Below the pieces are notes generated by a model that was given only the letters and a program-made list of their open reading frames with translations, was not told the origin of the DNA and did no database searches. The position numbers and the translations under genes were made by a program. A stretch of DNA of 64,000 bases, taken from Falciphora oryzae. Lineage: Eukaryota; Ascomycota; Sordariomycetes; Magnaporthales; Magnaporthaceae. The stretch covers positions 1,190,832 through 1,254,831 of the forward strand of contig JNVV01000004.1 of assembly GCA_000733355.1 (NCBI GenBank). Reading direction: 5' to 3'. Numbering within the stretch: the stretch's first letter is position 1; each line of letters opens with the position of its first letter. Positions 11,087 to 22,828 of the stretch are shown piece after piece.

Positions 11087-12872
11087 GATGATGACATGTC
11101 TTTTTCTGCTTGCTCTCACATCCCCTTGTCTTGGAGATGTTCGTTTTCTTTCGGATTTGTTGCTTTTCTCTACATTCATGACGAAACATTTCATATCCAG
11201 TCTTGGGAGGCATATGCATACGTGTTTAAAGACATACACATGTCGGCTCCGGGGTGGAGGCATTTTCTCCGTACAACTAGACGGTTTGGACTGCATTTTA
11301 TTTAGCCAATGGCGAGCATTGTCGCACCGCGTCAATGGTTTGGACGGGTGCGCAGAGGGAGCTGTGCTTCTTGCTTTTTACGCAGACTTCTTCTCGGGGC
11401 GTTTTTTTTTTCCCTCTTTTTTTTTTTCTCTCAGAAAAGATCTTTACACTATGGTTGGCCAGACTTCCTTGCTCAACGGCAAATACAGGAAAACATGACG
11501 CGGTGCATCTTGCGGTCGTATACGGAGGGTGAAGATTTTAGACACTTGGCGTGCATAGGTATGCTTGCTGTTGCTTGCTGTTGACGTCTTTCCCCTTTTT
11601 GCATAAACCTGCGACGAGAGGTAGCTCTTTGTAACTACAGCCGGCTTGAATGAATCAATGCAATAGATGATTTGTCGTCTCATGCAAGCGGCTTACTTGC
11701 TCAAATGCCCTCCCTAGGCTAGGGGTCACCCCTGAAATAGCGCGGCGTGAGGGGGGCACGTGCCTAAGCACACCTGTAGGCGAATCCGCTTGGGCAACAT
11801 TACTGCATCTAAATAAGCAGCCCCTCGATGCCATTCATGTTTACTGATTACTGCATCCCCCTATCGTCTCTGCCATGCTGCACACTATTCAATGCCAGGA
11901 CCGAGCTGTGTGAGCAAGGGAGGAGAGAGAAAGAGAGGAGTGGACGCTGATGCGGACGCCTGCCCCCCCACGCCTGGTTGGATTCCACCATCTTCCATCT
12001 TCGTTCCCGCTCACGGGACGCTTGGTTGCTAGGCGAGCCAATTGGCGTCAGCCCCGGCCATCGCTTGACTGCATATGGCCACTGCCCGGAATACACGGGA
12101 TTCCGTCCGCTCCTCCCTTTGCTTGCCTCGGCCAGTGTGGGAGCCCGGCTCGGAATACAATGGGGTTGGGAACCGAGATCTTGGGCTGATGACCGCTTGC
12201 CCGTTTCGTTGACCGGGATGTCCCACCACGCCTCTGCTTCTTTCCATACACGGGGTGGTTTAGTAAATGCGTCTTGGTTCAAGATGCAGCAGGAAGCCGG
12301 CCGGGGCATTCACCTGCTGGGGTCGATCAAAGCAGCGCTGCCGTATCTCATCCCGTCCGTCAGCGTAGCCGTAGCCTTTATATCTGTGCCTCTATCTCTG
12401 CCTTTGGCGTGGAAGAGAGAACCTATGTGCTAATTGCAGAGCCTTGCGATCGAGCTCTGGCGCCTGCACACCTCATGAACACGACAATGGCTGTCGAAAG
12501 CTGCTTTTCGTCCCTAACCGTGGCGAGCCGGCTTTCACAGAAGCAGAGATTAGTCGAGCATGGGATCAGAGCGGACTTGAATCCTCCAATAGGTTACTCT
12601 CGCCAAAGACCTGTACTTCCCTGTAGTCACTAGAGTGTAGAATCCTCGGATAGTGGTAAGTTGAGTATGCCCTCGCTAACTATCCGGGTCCATAAGAACC
12701 CTGCCAACATCCAGCGTTACTAAGCTGCATGGATGTAACCATGGATGGGGGGACTATCCAACAAGAGCGAGTACCTCCTCCATCCGGGTCGAAGGACATC
12801 TTCCGTGCCGGCCAGTGCCTTTTCCTGAGCTTTACGAGCAGCCAGATCCTTCACCAAGACCCCATCGGCGCC
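11087..12872. other. Convergent intergenic region
   Basis: About 1.8 kb between the 3' ends of NAD kinase and the AAA+ ATPase. It contains T-rich patches (11401-11430) and a tRNA-like fragment at 12643-12700 too degenerate to call a gene. No coding sequence is recognised. Confidence 0.5.
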
Positions 12873-15413
12873 CTACAGCTGGCTGCCGTCCAGCCCCCCC
12901 TCGCGCGTCGCGGCAAAGACGGTGCGGAGGTGGGCCATGGAGAGCGGCTCGTCGCGGTGCGAGGCCAGCAGCAGCGTGATCTTGACGACGTTCTTGATCT
13001 GGCGGCCGTTCACGGGCAGCTCGGCCAGGCGCCGGAAATCGGCGTCGGTCAGGTCGCTGGGCCACGCGGCGCGCGACACGAACTGCCGCCACACGGCCAG
13101 GCGCGCCTCGGGCGCCAGGGGAGGGTAGTGCAGGGCCACGTCGACGCGGCTCTCGAAGGCCGGGTCGATGGTGTCGGCGCGGTTGGTGGTCATGATGAGG
13201 ATGCCCTTGTAGTACTCGAGCGTCCTGGTTTTTTTTTTTTTTTTTTTTTAGTCAGCCTTATGACGTCGTCTTTCGGACGGAAAGATGAGAACACCCAAGT
13301 AGGCAGGTAGGCGAGGCACCCACCTGAGAAAGACGGCGACGATGCCGTTGTGGGCAATCGCCCCGGCCTCGCGCTTCTCGAGGAAGACCTCGCACTCGTC
13401 CAGCAGCAGCACCGCGTCCCACCGGGCCGCCAGGTCCAGCACCGTCTTGAGCCTGGCCTCGATCCGGTCGCTCTGGCTGCCCAGCTCGCCCGCGCTCAGG
13501 ACGTAGAGCGGCCGGCGCACGCGCTCGGCGACCGCCTCGCCCGTCAGCGTCTTGCCGATGCCCGGCTGGCCGACGAGCAGCATGATGAGCCCCAGCCCTT
13601 TGCCCTCGACGACGTCGTCGAACCGGGCCTTGCGGGACACGTGGCCCTCGACGAAGGCGAGCGTCATGTCCTTGACGCCGGCGGGCAGGATGAGGCTGGC
13701 GAAGGCGGCCTCGTTCCAGACGACGTCCCTGACCGAGTCGACGTCGAGGAGCCGGACCCAGCGCTTGCTGGCGCAGGAGAAGGCGTGGAGCTCGGGCCAG
13801 AGGAGCAGGAGCTGGTACTCTGTCAGGGAGACTAACAGGAGCAAAACATTTTGTCAGTGTCTGGGACGAACGGCACGCGCGACTGGTGAGGGACGGCTAG
13901 GGAGCAGCAGCTCGCCGGCCGACATACCCTCGGCAGAGTAGCTCTCGTCGGCCTGCTCGCCTGACCGGTGCTCGTTGGACGAGGCCTTGGGCCTCCTCTC
14001 GGCCTTGCGAGAATCGCCGTCGTCGAGGTGCTTGTTCTCGTCATCCGCGAGGTTCAGAGTCTTGAGGGATAGAAATCCGAGCTCCCGCAAGTGTGGACGC
14101 TCGAAGCAGCGCTGACGGTCGTCATAGTACCCCTCCGAGTCGATCACGACCCGACCGTTGAACTTGGTTGGTAGGCGGATGTGTGTCAGTCTGTTTCCTC
14201 TTTTTTTTTTTTTTGTGCACGAAATAGTGATGGCGGTGCCATTTTTGGGACACCCCATGAGAGCCAANNNNNNNNNNNNNNNNNNNNNNNNNNNNNNNNN
14301 NNNNNNNNNNNNNNNNNNNNNNNNNNNNNNNNNNNNNNNNNNNNNNNNNNNNNNNNNNNNNNNNNNNNNNNNNNNNNNNNNNNNNNNNNNNNNNNNNNNN
14401 NNNNNNNNNNNNNNNNNNNNNNNNNNNNNNNNNNNNNNNNNNNNNNNNNNNNNNNNNNNNNNNNNNTCTAGTTTGTTTCCGCCGTCGATGACGGGGCCCT
14501 GGTAGGACCGATGATGGATGCCCGCCAGGGCATGGAACTTGAGCCCCCGCTCGACAGCGCCCTTCTTCGCACCCTCGAGCGCCGGGTAGAAGGGGCAGGG
14601 GCAGAGCGCGAGGTCGGCGATGCGGCGGGTGCCCTCGAACTGGGGCAGCTCCACGAAGCCCGCGTCGGCCCCGAACCGCCTCCCGTCCCAGCTCACGTAC
14701 CCGACCTCGGCCTGGAACGTGAGCTCCCCGCCGCCCGCCGCGCAGTAGCTGCCCGACCTGAAGCGGAGGAACTGCGGGTGCCGCCCGTCCTCGCGCCTGC
14801 GGGCGACGGTGACGCCGGGCTCGAACAGGGCCCAGAGGAGGCTGAAGGAGATGACCTTGTTCGCCAGCTGGTCCCTGACCTCGGCGAACGTGTCCTCGAG
14901 CTCGCCCAGCACGAGGTCGTGCAGGAGCCGGGCGTGCGGGGCGGCCTCTGTCTTGCTCGCCTCCTCCCGCTGGAGGACGTCGGTGAAGCGGTCCCAGTTG
15001 AAGTAGAACTCGCGGAAGGGCCCGCGGAACACGAGCCGCTTGAGCTCGGGCGTGATGCCGTCGTAGCCCTGGAAGACCTCGCCCAGGAGGGCCTTGAGGG
15101 CCTGGTTCTGGACGACAATGGAGTCGAGGCGGAGCGGCTTGCCCTCCTCGTGGCTCTTCTTGTGGCGGGCGACGATGGACCGGGCGTTGGTGTCGGCGTC
15201 CTTCTCGACCGACACCTTGGCGTCGTCGGGGTACTCCTCCACCCAGTTGGTGCAGCAGGTGCACCTCGCCGGGCCCTCGTAGAGGTGCTTGACCTGGCAG
15301 AGGTTGCCGGGTTGGGTCGGATGGGGGGCTTGAACATCCTGGGGAGGGCTCGGATCCTGCGACTCTGGCGTGAGGCCAGGAGGGCTGAGATCGGGCTCCA
15401 TCACGACGGTCAT
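12873..15413 (-). CDS. Fungal AAA+ ATPase with N-terminal DUF7025-like region (interrupted by assembly gap)
   Basis: Starts at 15413 (A at -3; a second ATG four codons on) and ends with TAG at 12873. The N-terminal part has a CTCCTNW cysteine patch and a long globular region resembling the DUF7025-type domain that precedes AAA modules in many fungal proteins. The C-terminal AAA module has Walker A GQPGIGKT, Walker B AVLLLDECEVF, a sensor-1 Asn in IMTTNRAD and a probable arginine finger in DPAFESR. Introns called are 13832-13927 (GTATGT...TTAG) and 13225-13323 (GTGGGT...CCAG), plus at least one around the N run at 14268-14466. Protein continuity across that gap cannot be read. These ATPases are abundant in fungi and their substrates are mostly unknown. 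The core motifs look intact, so activity is plausible. Confidence 0.85.
13229..13249. repeat. 21-T run inside an intron of the AAA+ ATPase gene
   Basis: In the gene's sense strand this is a run of 21 A lying between a CTGAC branch-site candidate and the CCAG acceptor. Confidence 0.9.
14268..14466. other. Assembly gap (199 N)
   Basis: A run of N inside the AAA+ ATPase gene. The sense strand reads ...VIDGGNKL into the gap and resumes in probable intron sequence, so most of the missing bases may be intronic. True gap size is unknown. Confidence 0.98.
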
Positions 15414-15437
15414 TCTTGAGGGAAGAAGTGAGGCGTT

Positions 15438-15532
15438 GTGAGACTGAGCGCGTGTAAGGCTGAATGCGTGTAAGTGAGGTTGAGTGTGTCCAGGTGAGGT
15501 TGAGTGTGTCCAAGTGAGTTGAGTATGTCCAA
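15438..15532. repeat. Short tandem repeat, about 20 bp unit
   Basis: Three clear copies of a unit reading GTGAGGTTGAGTGTGTCCAG (15474-15532), preceded by two more degenerate copies from 15438. It lies immediately upstream of the AAA+ ATPase start codon, so probably in its leader or promoter. Confidence 0.85.
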
Positions 15533-16879
15533 GTTCTGGACGAGGAAATGGACGATACTTATACATATGCTAACAGGCGGCGTTTGTATTCCATCCTTTA
15601 CTCGGAAGCCGATGGTAAGAGAAGCACCAGGAACCAGCAAGGAGGAGAACAACCATCGACAAACATCAAACAAGCATCCAGACCGATACCGGGGCGGGCA
15701 CAAGGGACAGGCAGACGTCGTATGCTGCAAGGGCATGTTCTGCACAACACTGGAAGCCTCAACAAAAGGCGTTTGGGTAATTTTCGCCCAAAAACGTCCT
15801 GGTTTTCTATACGAGCCTGCATAGCCCTTCGGCTGTGAGCACACAAACGAAAGAACAAACGGTCAGAAGGTGATGCCCAGGTAGACAGACAGGCTATCAC
15901 CATCATGACCAATCCAACATTCTCACAGAACCCCCCGGAAGAGACATGCATGCGTCCGCTAGGTAGCCCAAAGGAAGCCCAAAGGAAGCCCAACGGGCGA
16001 CGACTGCGTCTCGCGGGTTCTAGCATTCGCATCAGAGGCTCTTTGGGACGGTCGAAGGGAAAAAAAAAAAAAAAGTGCCACGCTGACGCCCAACTCTCCG
16101 ACCAGGCCGGCCCCTACTCCGCAAAGACGACAAGCACGTCCAATTCTCTTGAACCAAACGAGAATAATGAAGTGACCAGGTGCTTCCAGGAATTCAGAAT
16201 GGTAGGGAAATGAGAGCAAGGACAAGCCCCAGGCAGGCCCTGTTTGCCGCAATACCTAGCACCGAGCTTCCACCATTTGACTTTATCTGGAGAAACAAGG
16301 GGTTGAAAAAAAGGGGCAAGCACAAGGGGCCATCAGGTTGGATCAGATTCAACATTGCATTAGTTCATACCATATTTTTTTTACCCCCCAAGCTCAACAC
16401 CGAACCCAATCCCGCCTCCAAAACACCAAGCTCTTCCCATGGCCCTTTTCGTCGTCTTCTTCTTTACTGTTACAGATGTATTCTTCCGCCCTCATGATTC
16501 CCGCCCACCAAACAAATCATCGCCATGGGCGTTTGCCCTTGGCTGCTCATGATACCACATCCAATAGTTGTACACACTCCGTTCTACGGATACCAGCTGA
16601 CCTCCCCCGTACCTGGTTGGCTCTACGCCTCGTGCGGGGTTCGGGACGTCGCCAGCATTCCTGCTGTGTGACGTCGGGGCTTTTGACCAAACGGAACGCT
16701 CGTTTGGAAGCGACGACGAGGCGACCCAACATTACTGTGGGCAGAGGCGGCTGACAAACACGATTGTGGCTCCAGACACAGGCTAGTTTGCTCCCTGAGG
16801 AAAAAGCAGTGCAGATGGAAGCTGCAGCAAACACGGCGATGGACGTGGCGAGGCACAACCAAGGCTACTGTGTGTCCCG
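15533..16879. other. Intergenic region between AAA+ ATPase and homeodomain gene
   Basis: Holds the AAA+ ATPase promoter and the homeodomain gene's 3' flank. A small repeat of the unit AGCCCAAAGGA occurs near 15966-15990 and an A run at 16061-16074. No gene is recognised. Confidence 0.5.
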
Positions 16880-19198
16880 TCACCTCCAGTTGCCCTGAGA
16901 GAGCGACAAGAGGCCAGCAACGCAGTCAAAGTCGCCCTTCTTGCTGGGGCTCACCTCGCCGCGCATGAAGCGCTCGACCTCGTCATCGCGCCGCGGCCCG
17001 AACCTGCCCTTGCCGCTGCTGTCGCCGTCGCTGTCCACCTCCTCGCCGTCGTCCTCAAAGATGTTGATGGACGCCGGACCCCTGCCCGCGCGTCGCTTGT
17101 TGGGCCGCTGGCCGGGGGCAGTGTAGGCCCGATGACCGCCACCTAGCAGGCCCCGGCGCTCGTCCATGAACCCCGTCCGGCGCCCGTTGCTGCCGTACAA
17201 TGATGTCGGGAGGTACCGCCGCGGCGAGGACGAGGCCGAAAAGATAACGGGGGGTAGTATCCGGCCGCCCACTACACCGGCGGGCGCAGCAGACTGACTC
17301 CTGCTGACGGCCGGTGACCCGTCCTCGTCGGGGCTCCAGTTCTCCTTGTCCGAGTCGTGCCCGCTAGTTGCAACGAGAGTGGCTACCTCCATCTTTTTAG
17401 CGTCACCGCCATCTGCCGGCTTTTCCTGATCATCTGACGGATCTACGAGCCTCTCGACGTTGAGGCGCGACGATGACGACTGCAGCTGGGCCACGCTGCT
17501 CGACGAGCGGCCCAGCCTAGCCCTCTTGAAGGGATACTGCTGGCCGTTTGCACCGGTCCTGTCAAATCCAGATGATGGCCGTACGGACGCGTTGCGCTTG
17601 CTGCCGTTGGGCTGGAGAACGGGAGGCGACGCACCAGTCGCGGCGGCGGCGACGGCAGACGCCGAGGTCGTTCGCAGAAGACTGATAGCGGCGATGGCCG
17701 ACCCGCTCGCCTCGTGCCTCGCCTGTTGCGTCAGCTCGTCCTCGCGGTCCTCGGCGCTGTCGGCCGCGAACTCCCACGCGTGAACATCTCGCGAACGGCC
17801 CCGGGTCAAGCGCGGGGGAAGCGGGGCAGGAGCAGCCATCGGGATGGTTGCGGCCGCCACCCCGCCGCTGCTGCCGTTGCTATCACCGCAAAGGGAATCA
17901 GTCAGCGTCGAGATGGGCGGCAGCGTGATGGACTGCGAGCTCAGGCTGCGGTGAAGGCTGTCGCGCCGGATGGACGGGATCGAAATGGGGATGGGCTCGG
18001 TGTGCGGGTTGTAGAGGCTGTGGCTGCTGCTGCTTCGAGGCGGCGAGGGTGACCTCAAGCCCGAGACGAGCGATGCCTTGCCCTCGAGCGAGAGCGACAG
18101 GCGGACTTGCGAGTTGGATCGCGAGTGGGGTGGCGGCAGGATCGGGGCAGACGCGGTGGAGGAGCACGAAGACGGCGCGAACGGCTCAAACTTGAAAGAG
18201 TCGTCGGCACCCGAGGCGCGACGGAAGGAGGATGCTGGTGTAGAGAAGGAGCTGTGCCACCTGTTTGCCATAAAGCTGTTGCTGGCGGCCGACCCAGGGG
18301 TGAATCGGGAAGAACTGTTGAGCAGATCTGCGTGGTTCGGGGGTTGTTGCTGTTGTGCAGGTGTCTGAGCTCCCATGGCCGCGATGGGGTTCGGGGATTG
18401 GTTCGTGGGCGACCGTGGCGGTGGCGGCGGCGGCGCCTCGGCGCGGAACGGGTATCTGTCGGGCAGCCAGGGCGCGAGGTCCGGCGATGCGACGGGGGTG
18501 GTCGACAGTGGTGGGGGCGCGACGGCGGCGACGTCAGCCCCGGTGCTGTGCTGGCCGAACGAGCCGGCATCAGAAGAGAGGATTTGCATGCCGCCATAGC
18601 GGAGAGCAGCAATTTCCTGCGGCGAGAGTGGGCGCGATCTCCGGCGATCGTTCTGTCGACGGTTCTGAAACCATATCTGTTTGGGGACGGAAAAGTCAGC
18701 GCACGGCACAAACGGCAGCCATTGATTGCGCCAGCCGCGCCGGCGTCCTCGGGGCTCCTTACCTGCACCTCCTTTTCGTTAAGAGTGACGCGCTTCACGA
18801 TTTCGAGACGCGCTGTCTTGTCGGGCTTGGGGTCGGCGTTGTAAGCGGCTTCGAGGATGGCCTTGTCTTTGGCGCTGCAGGCAAACAGGTCAGTCGATGC
18901 TGGACGCGTCGTGGGAACACCCCCCGCGATGACAAAATGGGAGCAAGCACATCCTGCTCTCCCAAAAACACGTCTAGGTCACATACGCGGTCCGCTTCCT
19001 CCGGCCCTTGGGGTGGCGCTCTGTTTCTTCGGGGGCCTCTGACGGGCGCGGCACGTCGGCATCTGCGCGTTCCGAGGCCATTGGCGGCTCCTGGGACGCG
19101 GCGAGGGACACGGCTGGGCTGGCCGAGTTGGACAGGAGAGCGTCCTGGGAGACGGACGCGAAGGACGAGTCGGGGGAGGGGATGCGGGCCGAATCCAT
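16880..19198 (-). CDS. Homeodomain transcription factor (YOX1/YHP1-like)
   Basis: Encodes a predicted 706-residue nuclear DNA-binding protein. Exons are 19198-18987, 18874-18763 and 18676-16880; introns 18875-18986 (GTATGT...TGCAG) and 18677-18762 (GTAAGG...ACAG) both cut the homeodomain. The spliced homeodomain (about residues 66-125) runs from GRRKRTAAKDKAILEAAYN through TLNEKEVQ to IWFQNRRQNDRRR, with the helix-3 residues W, F, N and R in place. RPLSPQEIAALRYGG follows directly and the protein ends LLSLSQGNWR; as I recall both are typical of a single filamentous-ascomycete orthologue group. The remainder is Ser/Pro-rich and disordered-looking. The yeast relatives are cell-cycle repressors; the targets here are unknown. 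Confidence 0.9.
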
Positions 19199-21753
19199 GA
19201 TGGGCGGTCAACACTGCATGCTAGACGAAGAGGCCAAACGAGTGTGAAGCTCTAGGTAGCTAGGCGGGCCGGTGTAGAGGACAGGCAGCAAGTCCAGACA
19301 GGGGTGCACGTCTCTCGATAACGAGCGTGGAAGAGACGAGCGGCAAGAGTAGCTTTATTTCTTTCTTTCTTTCTTTTTTCTTGCTTCAGCTCTCGGAGGG
19401 TGGGAGACGAGGTTTAATGGCAGCAGAGAGTCGACGGACCCAACTTCTCAAACCGCGACTTGTGTGCATGACGGGACCCGCTCCCCGCATCACGCCCACG
19501 AGACCCTTGTATACAACACGCCTGGCATTTGATGCGCGTCGAGCCCGAGGTGGCTGTAGCTCCGCCAATCAGAAACCCGGACCCGCTACCCCAGCCTCTC
19601 TGCCCTGCCCGTTTGGGAAAGCCAGGCGCTCTGGTCAGGTACGGGCGCTGGGGCCAAGGACACGCATCGAATCGAAAATCAGCAAGCCCGATGATGGAAG
19701 CCCCTTTCCCGCCCACCAGACCGCCTCCCACCACAAAAATGGCGGGCGGCCCAGGGACTCATTTAAGCACGACCCTCGTCTAACGCACGCTTTCCTGCCA
19801 GGGCGTTTCGCGTCGTCCCATCATCGTCCGCGATGCAGTCCGCCGGCGCCCCGTGTCAAGTGCCACACCCTTGTCGCTGCAGCTCGCCCGCAGCAACCTC
19901 GAAATTGCACGCTGCACGCCGCCTCGTCCTGGCCAACTAGGCCCTCGCTGTGCCTGTCTTGTTTGCATTAGACAGGAGAAAGTCCAATCGCTGTCTCAAC
20001 GTCGCCGTGGCTTTTTCCGACGTGCGCTGGACCGCCGTCTAATTTTTTAACCTACATACACCTAGGTGTCCCAAGGGAGACCAACGCGTCGTCAAATTCC
20101 AGCCGACCCGTGCCCTATCTTTGGCTCAATTGCCCTCGGCTCGACTGGCGGCCTAAGCTTTCGGGGGTGGGAAAGAAGCAAGCATCTCCTCCTCGGTGGG
20201 GTTTCTGGGTTTCTGTCGGGGGTGTGTAAAACTACGGAAAACAAAAATGGCGGTCGACGTCATTGTAGAATTTGAAAAACGATTTCTCGAATGCCACTTG
20301 GGCTGACGCCCGACGCAGCCAGGGATGAGAGACACTTTGGGGCACAAGAGCACGGCGCCACCACCGCAGCCCTAGAATTCATCTTATTTTTCCCGCACGA
20401 GATCTATCTGCTACCTACGCGTGGTGTGTTGTGGTGCTCCAGGAGATTCCCAATTGACGTGCGGCCTGCCCAGCAGTTAGTTGGGTGTCCAACGCGGCAC
20501 AACGTGTTCACTGTCAACCGTCACCGCCTTCCACCTCTCCACACAATCGTGGAACCATGGGTACCAAGCCCATGGTTCTGAACCCAATTGAGCCAGGATT
20601 CATACTTTCTTTCTATCGTGCTCTTGAGCTGGGCATCCCTTCAGAAAAATCGAAGCCTCATGGCCCCTGAGCCTTATGTCCTCGTGGCCATCGCACGACG
20701 TCGAATTCTTTTAGTTCAGGATTAGAGGGTAATAACCCGAGTCCCGGTTCCATTCCAAGACAATCCGAGTTGATCTACCACGAAATCCGTACCTCACTAG
20801 CTAGGCACGTCGACCAAGAAAAAAACACGGACATGGCGCACTTTGGATTTTGTATGGGATAGTCCGCGTTTTTTTTTTTGCCCGACGTGGTACCTAGCTT
20901 AGACACTTGCGCTCAACAGCTTTGATGCCTAACTGTGGATGGATATCAAAGCCACTTCATCGGACTCTGGATCGGGTATTGGCCCAGAATAAAACCCACC
21001 AGACTGACCGCCATCCCGGACAAATGATGCTCTCCATCAATCCCCACGACCTCGGCCATTCCAAGAGGCCGGTGGGCAAATGTCGAGCACACATTGCTGG
21101 CTGACACGTCGGCGTCGGTCCCCGCTCTCACTTCATACCCCTGTGCCCAAATAACCCCCAACCCAAAACCGTTTGAAGGGCGAAGCATTGGAAGCAAGCA
21201 TTGAGTGAGGCTCGGCGAGCCGCTGACAAAGCATGGCTGCAGTGACCGCACATTGATGTCATGGCAACAAGGTAGCCCTCGCCCAACGGAGGACAAACTC
21301 TCTCACCGCCCCACTACCAAAACAACAACACCGCCAAAGGAACATTGAACAGCAGTGAAATTTTGGGAAATGACAATTTTTATGTCTACCTGGAAGCTGT
21401 TTATGCAGCAAACTGACGCCGAGTTCTACCACCGCTTCATGAGTGTCGTGGGGGGCCGATGCTGGAACTATCATGCCGATCGATCTGGAGGCGTTGCGAA
21501 GAGAAGAAAGAGGAAACGAGAAAAGAAAAGAAGAAGACCAGCCAGTCGACGTCACTTCCAGTCTCCCATCCAGCCGGTCCGCCGCCTTCCCCGTCCATGC
21601 CGAAAAAGACCATTCCATCCATCCCATCCGTCCCATGTCGTAAGGCGGCTCAGCGTGCATGTCCCGTCCGTCGGTCTCGATGCCGGAGACGAGTCAAGAC
21701 GTGGCAGTCAAAATCTTGCCATCCTCTGCCCGCAGCAGCCTGGAGCGAGTGAT
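19199..21753. other. Intergenic region upstream of the homeodomain gene
   Basis: About 2.5 kb between the homeodomain start and the Ran 3' end. It is mostly the homeodomain gene's upstream region, with short T runs (19360-19380, 20871-20880). No coding sequence or RNA gene is recognised. Confidence 0.5.
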
Positions 21754-22828
21754 TTAGAAGTCCTCGTCATCATCGTCAGGCAGAGGGGCAGCCGTCGCTT
21801 CGTGGAGCTCCTTCTCGTACTGAGCCTTAAGCTCCTCGGTGACGACGGCAGTGGGGGGAGCCAGAGCGGGGGCGGCGACAAACTCCTATTATGGCATCAG
21901 CAACCAAATGCTCCTTGTGTAAAGACAGGGGTTTAGTAAACAAAGAAACATACCAGGGCGGGGTTGCCGACAAGCTTGCGGCCGAGCCACAGGAACGGCT
22001 TCTCGAAGTTGTAGTTGGACTTGGCCGAGATGTCGTAGTACTGGAGGTTCTTCTTGCGGTGGAAGGTGATGGTCTTGGCCTTCACCTTCCGCTCCTTGAC
22101 ATCAACCTTGTTGCCGCAGAGAACGATGGGGATGTTCTCGCAGACACGGACCAGGTCACCTAGCGGTAGGGAATAAATACGCGTCAGTCGGCCGATTCCC
22201 CCTCGTCAAAGCCTTTGTGGGTGCTCTAAATGGGTGGACAGCCGCGTATACTACGGCTAGCATCGGGATCATGTACTTACGGTGCCAGTTGGGGACGTTC
22301 TTGTAGGTGATGCGGGAGGTGACATCGAACATGATGATACCGCATTGGCCGTTGATGTAGTATCCGTCACGGAGACCGCCGAACTTCTCCTGTCCGGCGG
22401 TATCCCACACGTCGAACTGGATCTTGCCGAAGTTCTATTCGCTTTGTTAGACCAATATGCCCATCCGCTCCCGCATATGTCGGGAATCTGGGCGTTCCTT
22501 CAGTAGACTTACGGTGTCGAAGCCGAGGGGGTGGACCTCCACACCGAGGGTGGCCATATACTTCTTCTCGAACTCGCCCGTCAGATGGCGCTTGACGAAC
22601 GTGGTCTGGAGTGGCGTCAACGTTAGAAATCAGCGGCTATGGCAGAGGTGGGTGGCGTGGCGCAAAGGCCGTCGAGGAGGGGTCGATGCGTCGAAGGAGA
22701 GCGCCGTCGCCGAGGGAGACGAAGTCGCCTTTCCGGAAGGCTTCGGGTGTTGTGTTGTCGAGTTGACTTGCCTTGCCAGTACCGCCATCGCCGACCAGCA
22801 CCAGCTTGAAGGTGGGAACCTCAGCCAT
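21754..22828 (-). CDS. GTP-binding nuclear protein Ran (GSP1-type)
   Basis: Encodes a predicted 213-residue small GTPase that drives nucleocytoplasmic transport and spindle assembly. Exons are 22828-22772, 22605-22513, 22434-22281, 22159-21954 and 21885-21754. Motifs in order: P-loop GDGGTGK, switch I and effector region ending HPLGFDT, switch [23 protein letters not shown] in [16 protein letters not shown] in [16 protein letters not shown], and the acidic C-terminus PDDDDEDF that contacts the switch regions in Ran proteins. No CaaX lipidation box is present, as expected. Intron 1 (22606-22771) begins GCAAGT, a GC-AG intron; no GT nearby keeps the conserved GKTTFVKRH junction. The other introns are 22435-22512, 22160-22280 and 21886-21953. 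Confidence 0.96.

Noticed and set aside
15959..15995. Possible CRISPR-like short repeat (AGCCCAAAGGA units)
   Set aside because: Units are directly abutting with no spacers; it is a simple tandem duplication in a eukaryote.
19327..19971. 214-codon plus-strand frame upstream of the homeodomain gene
   Set aside because: It is low in complexity with no motif, and lies in a promoter-like region.
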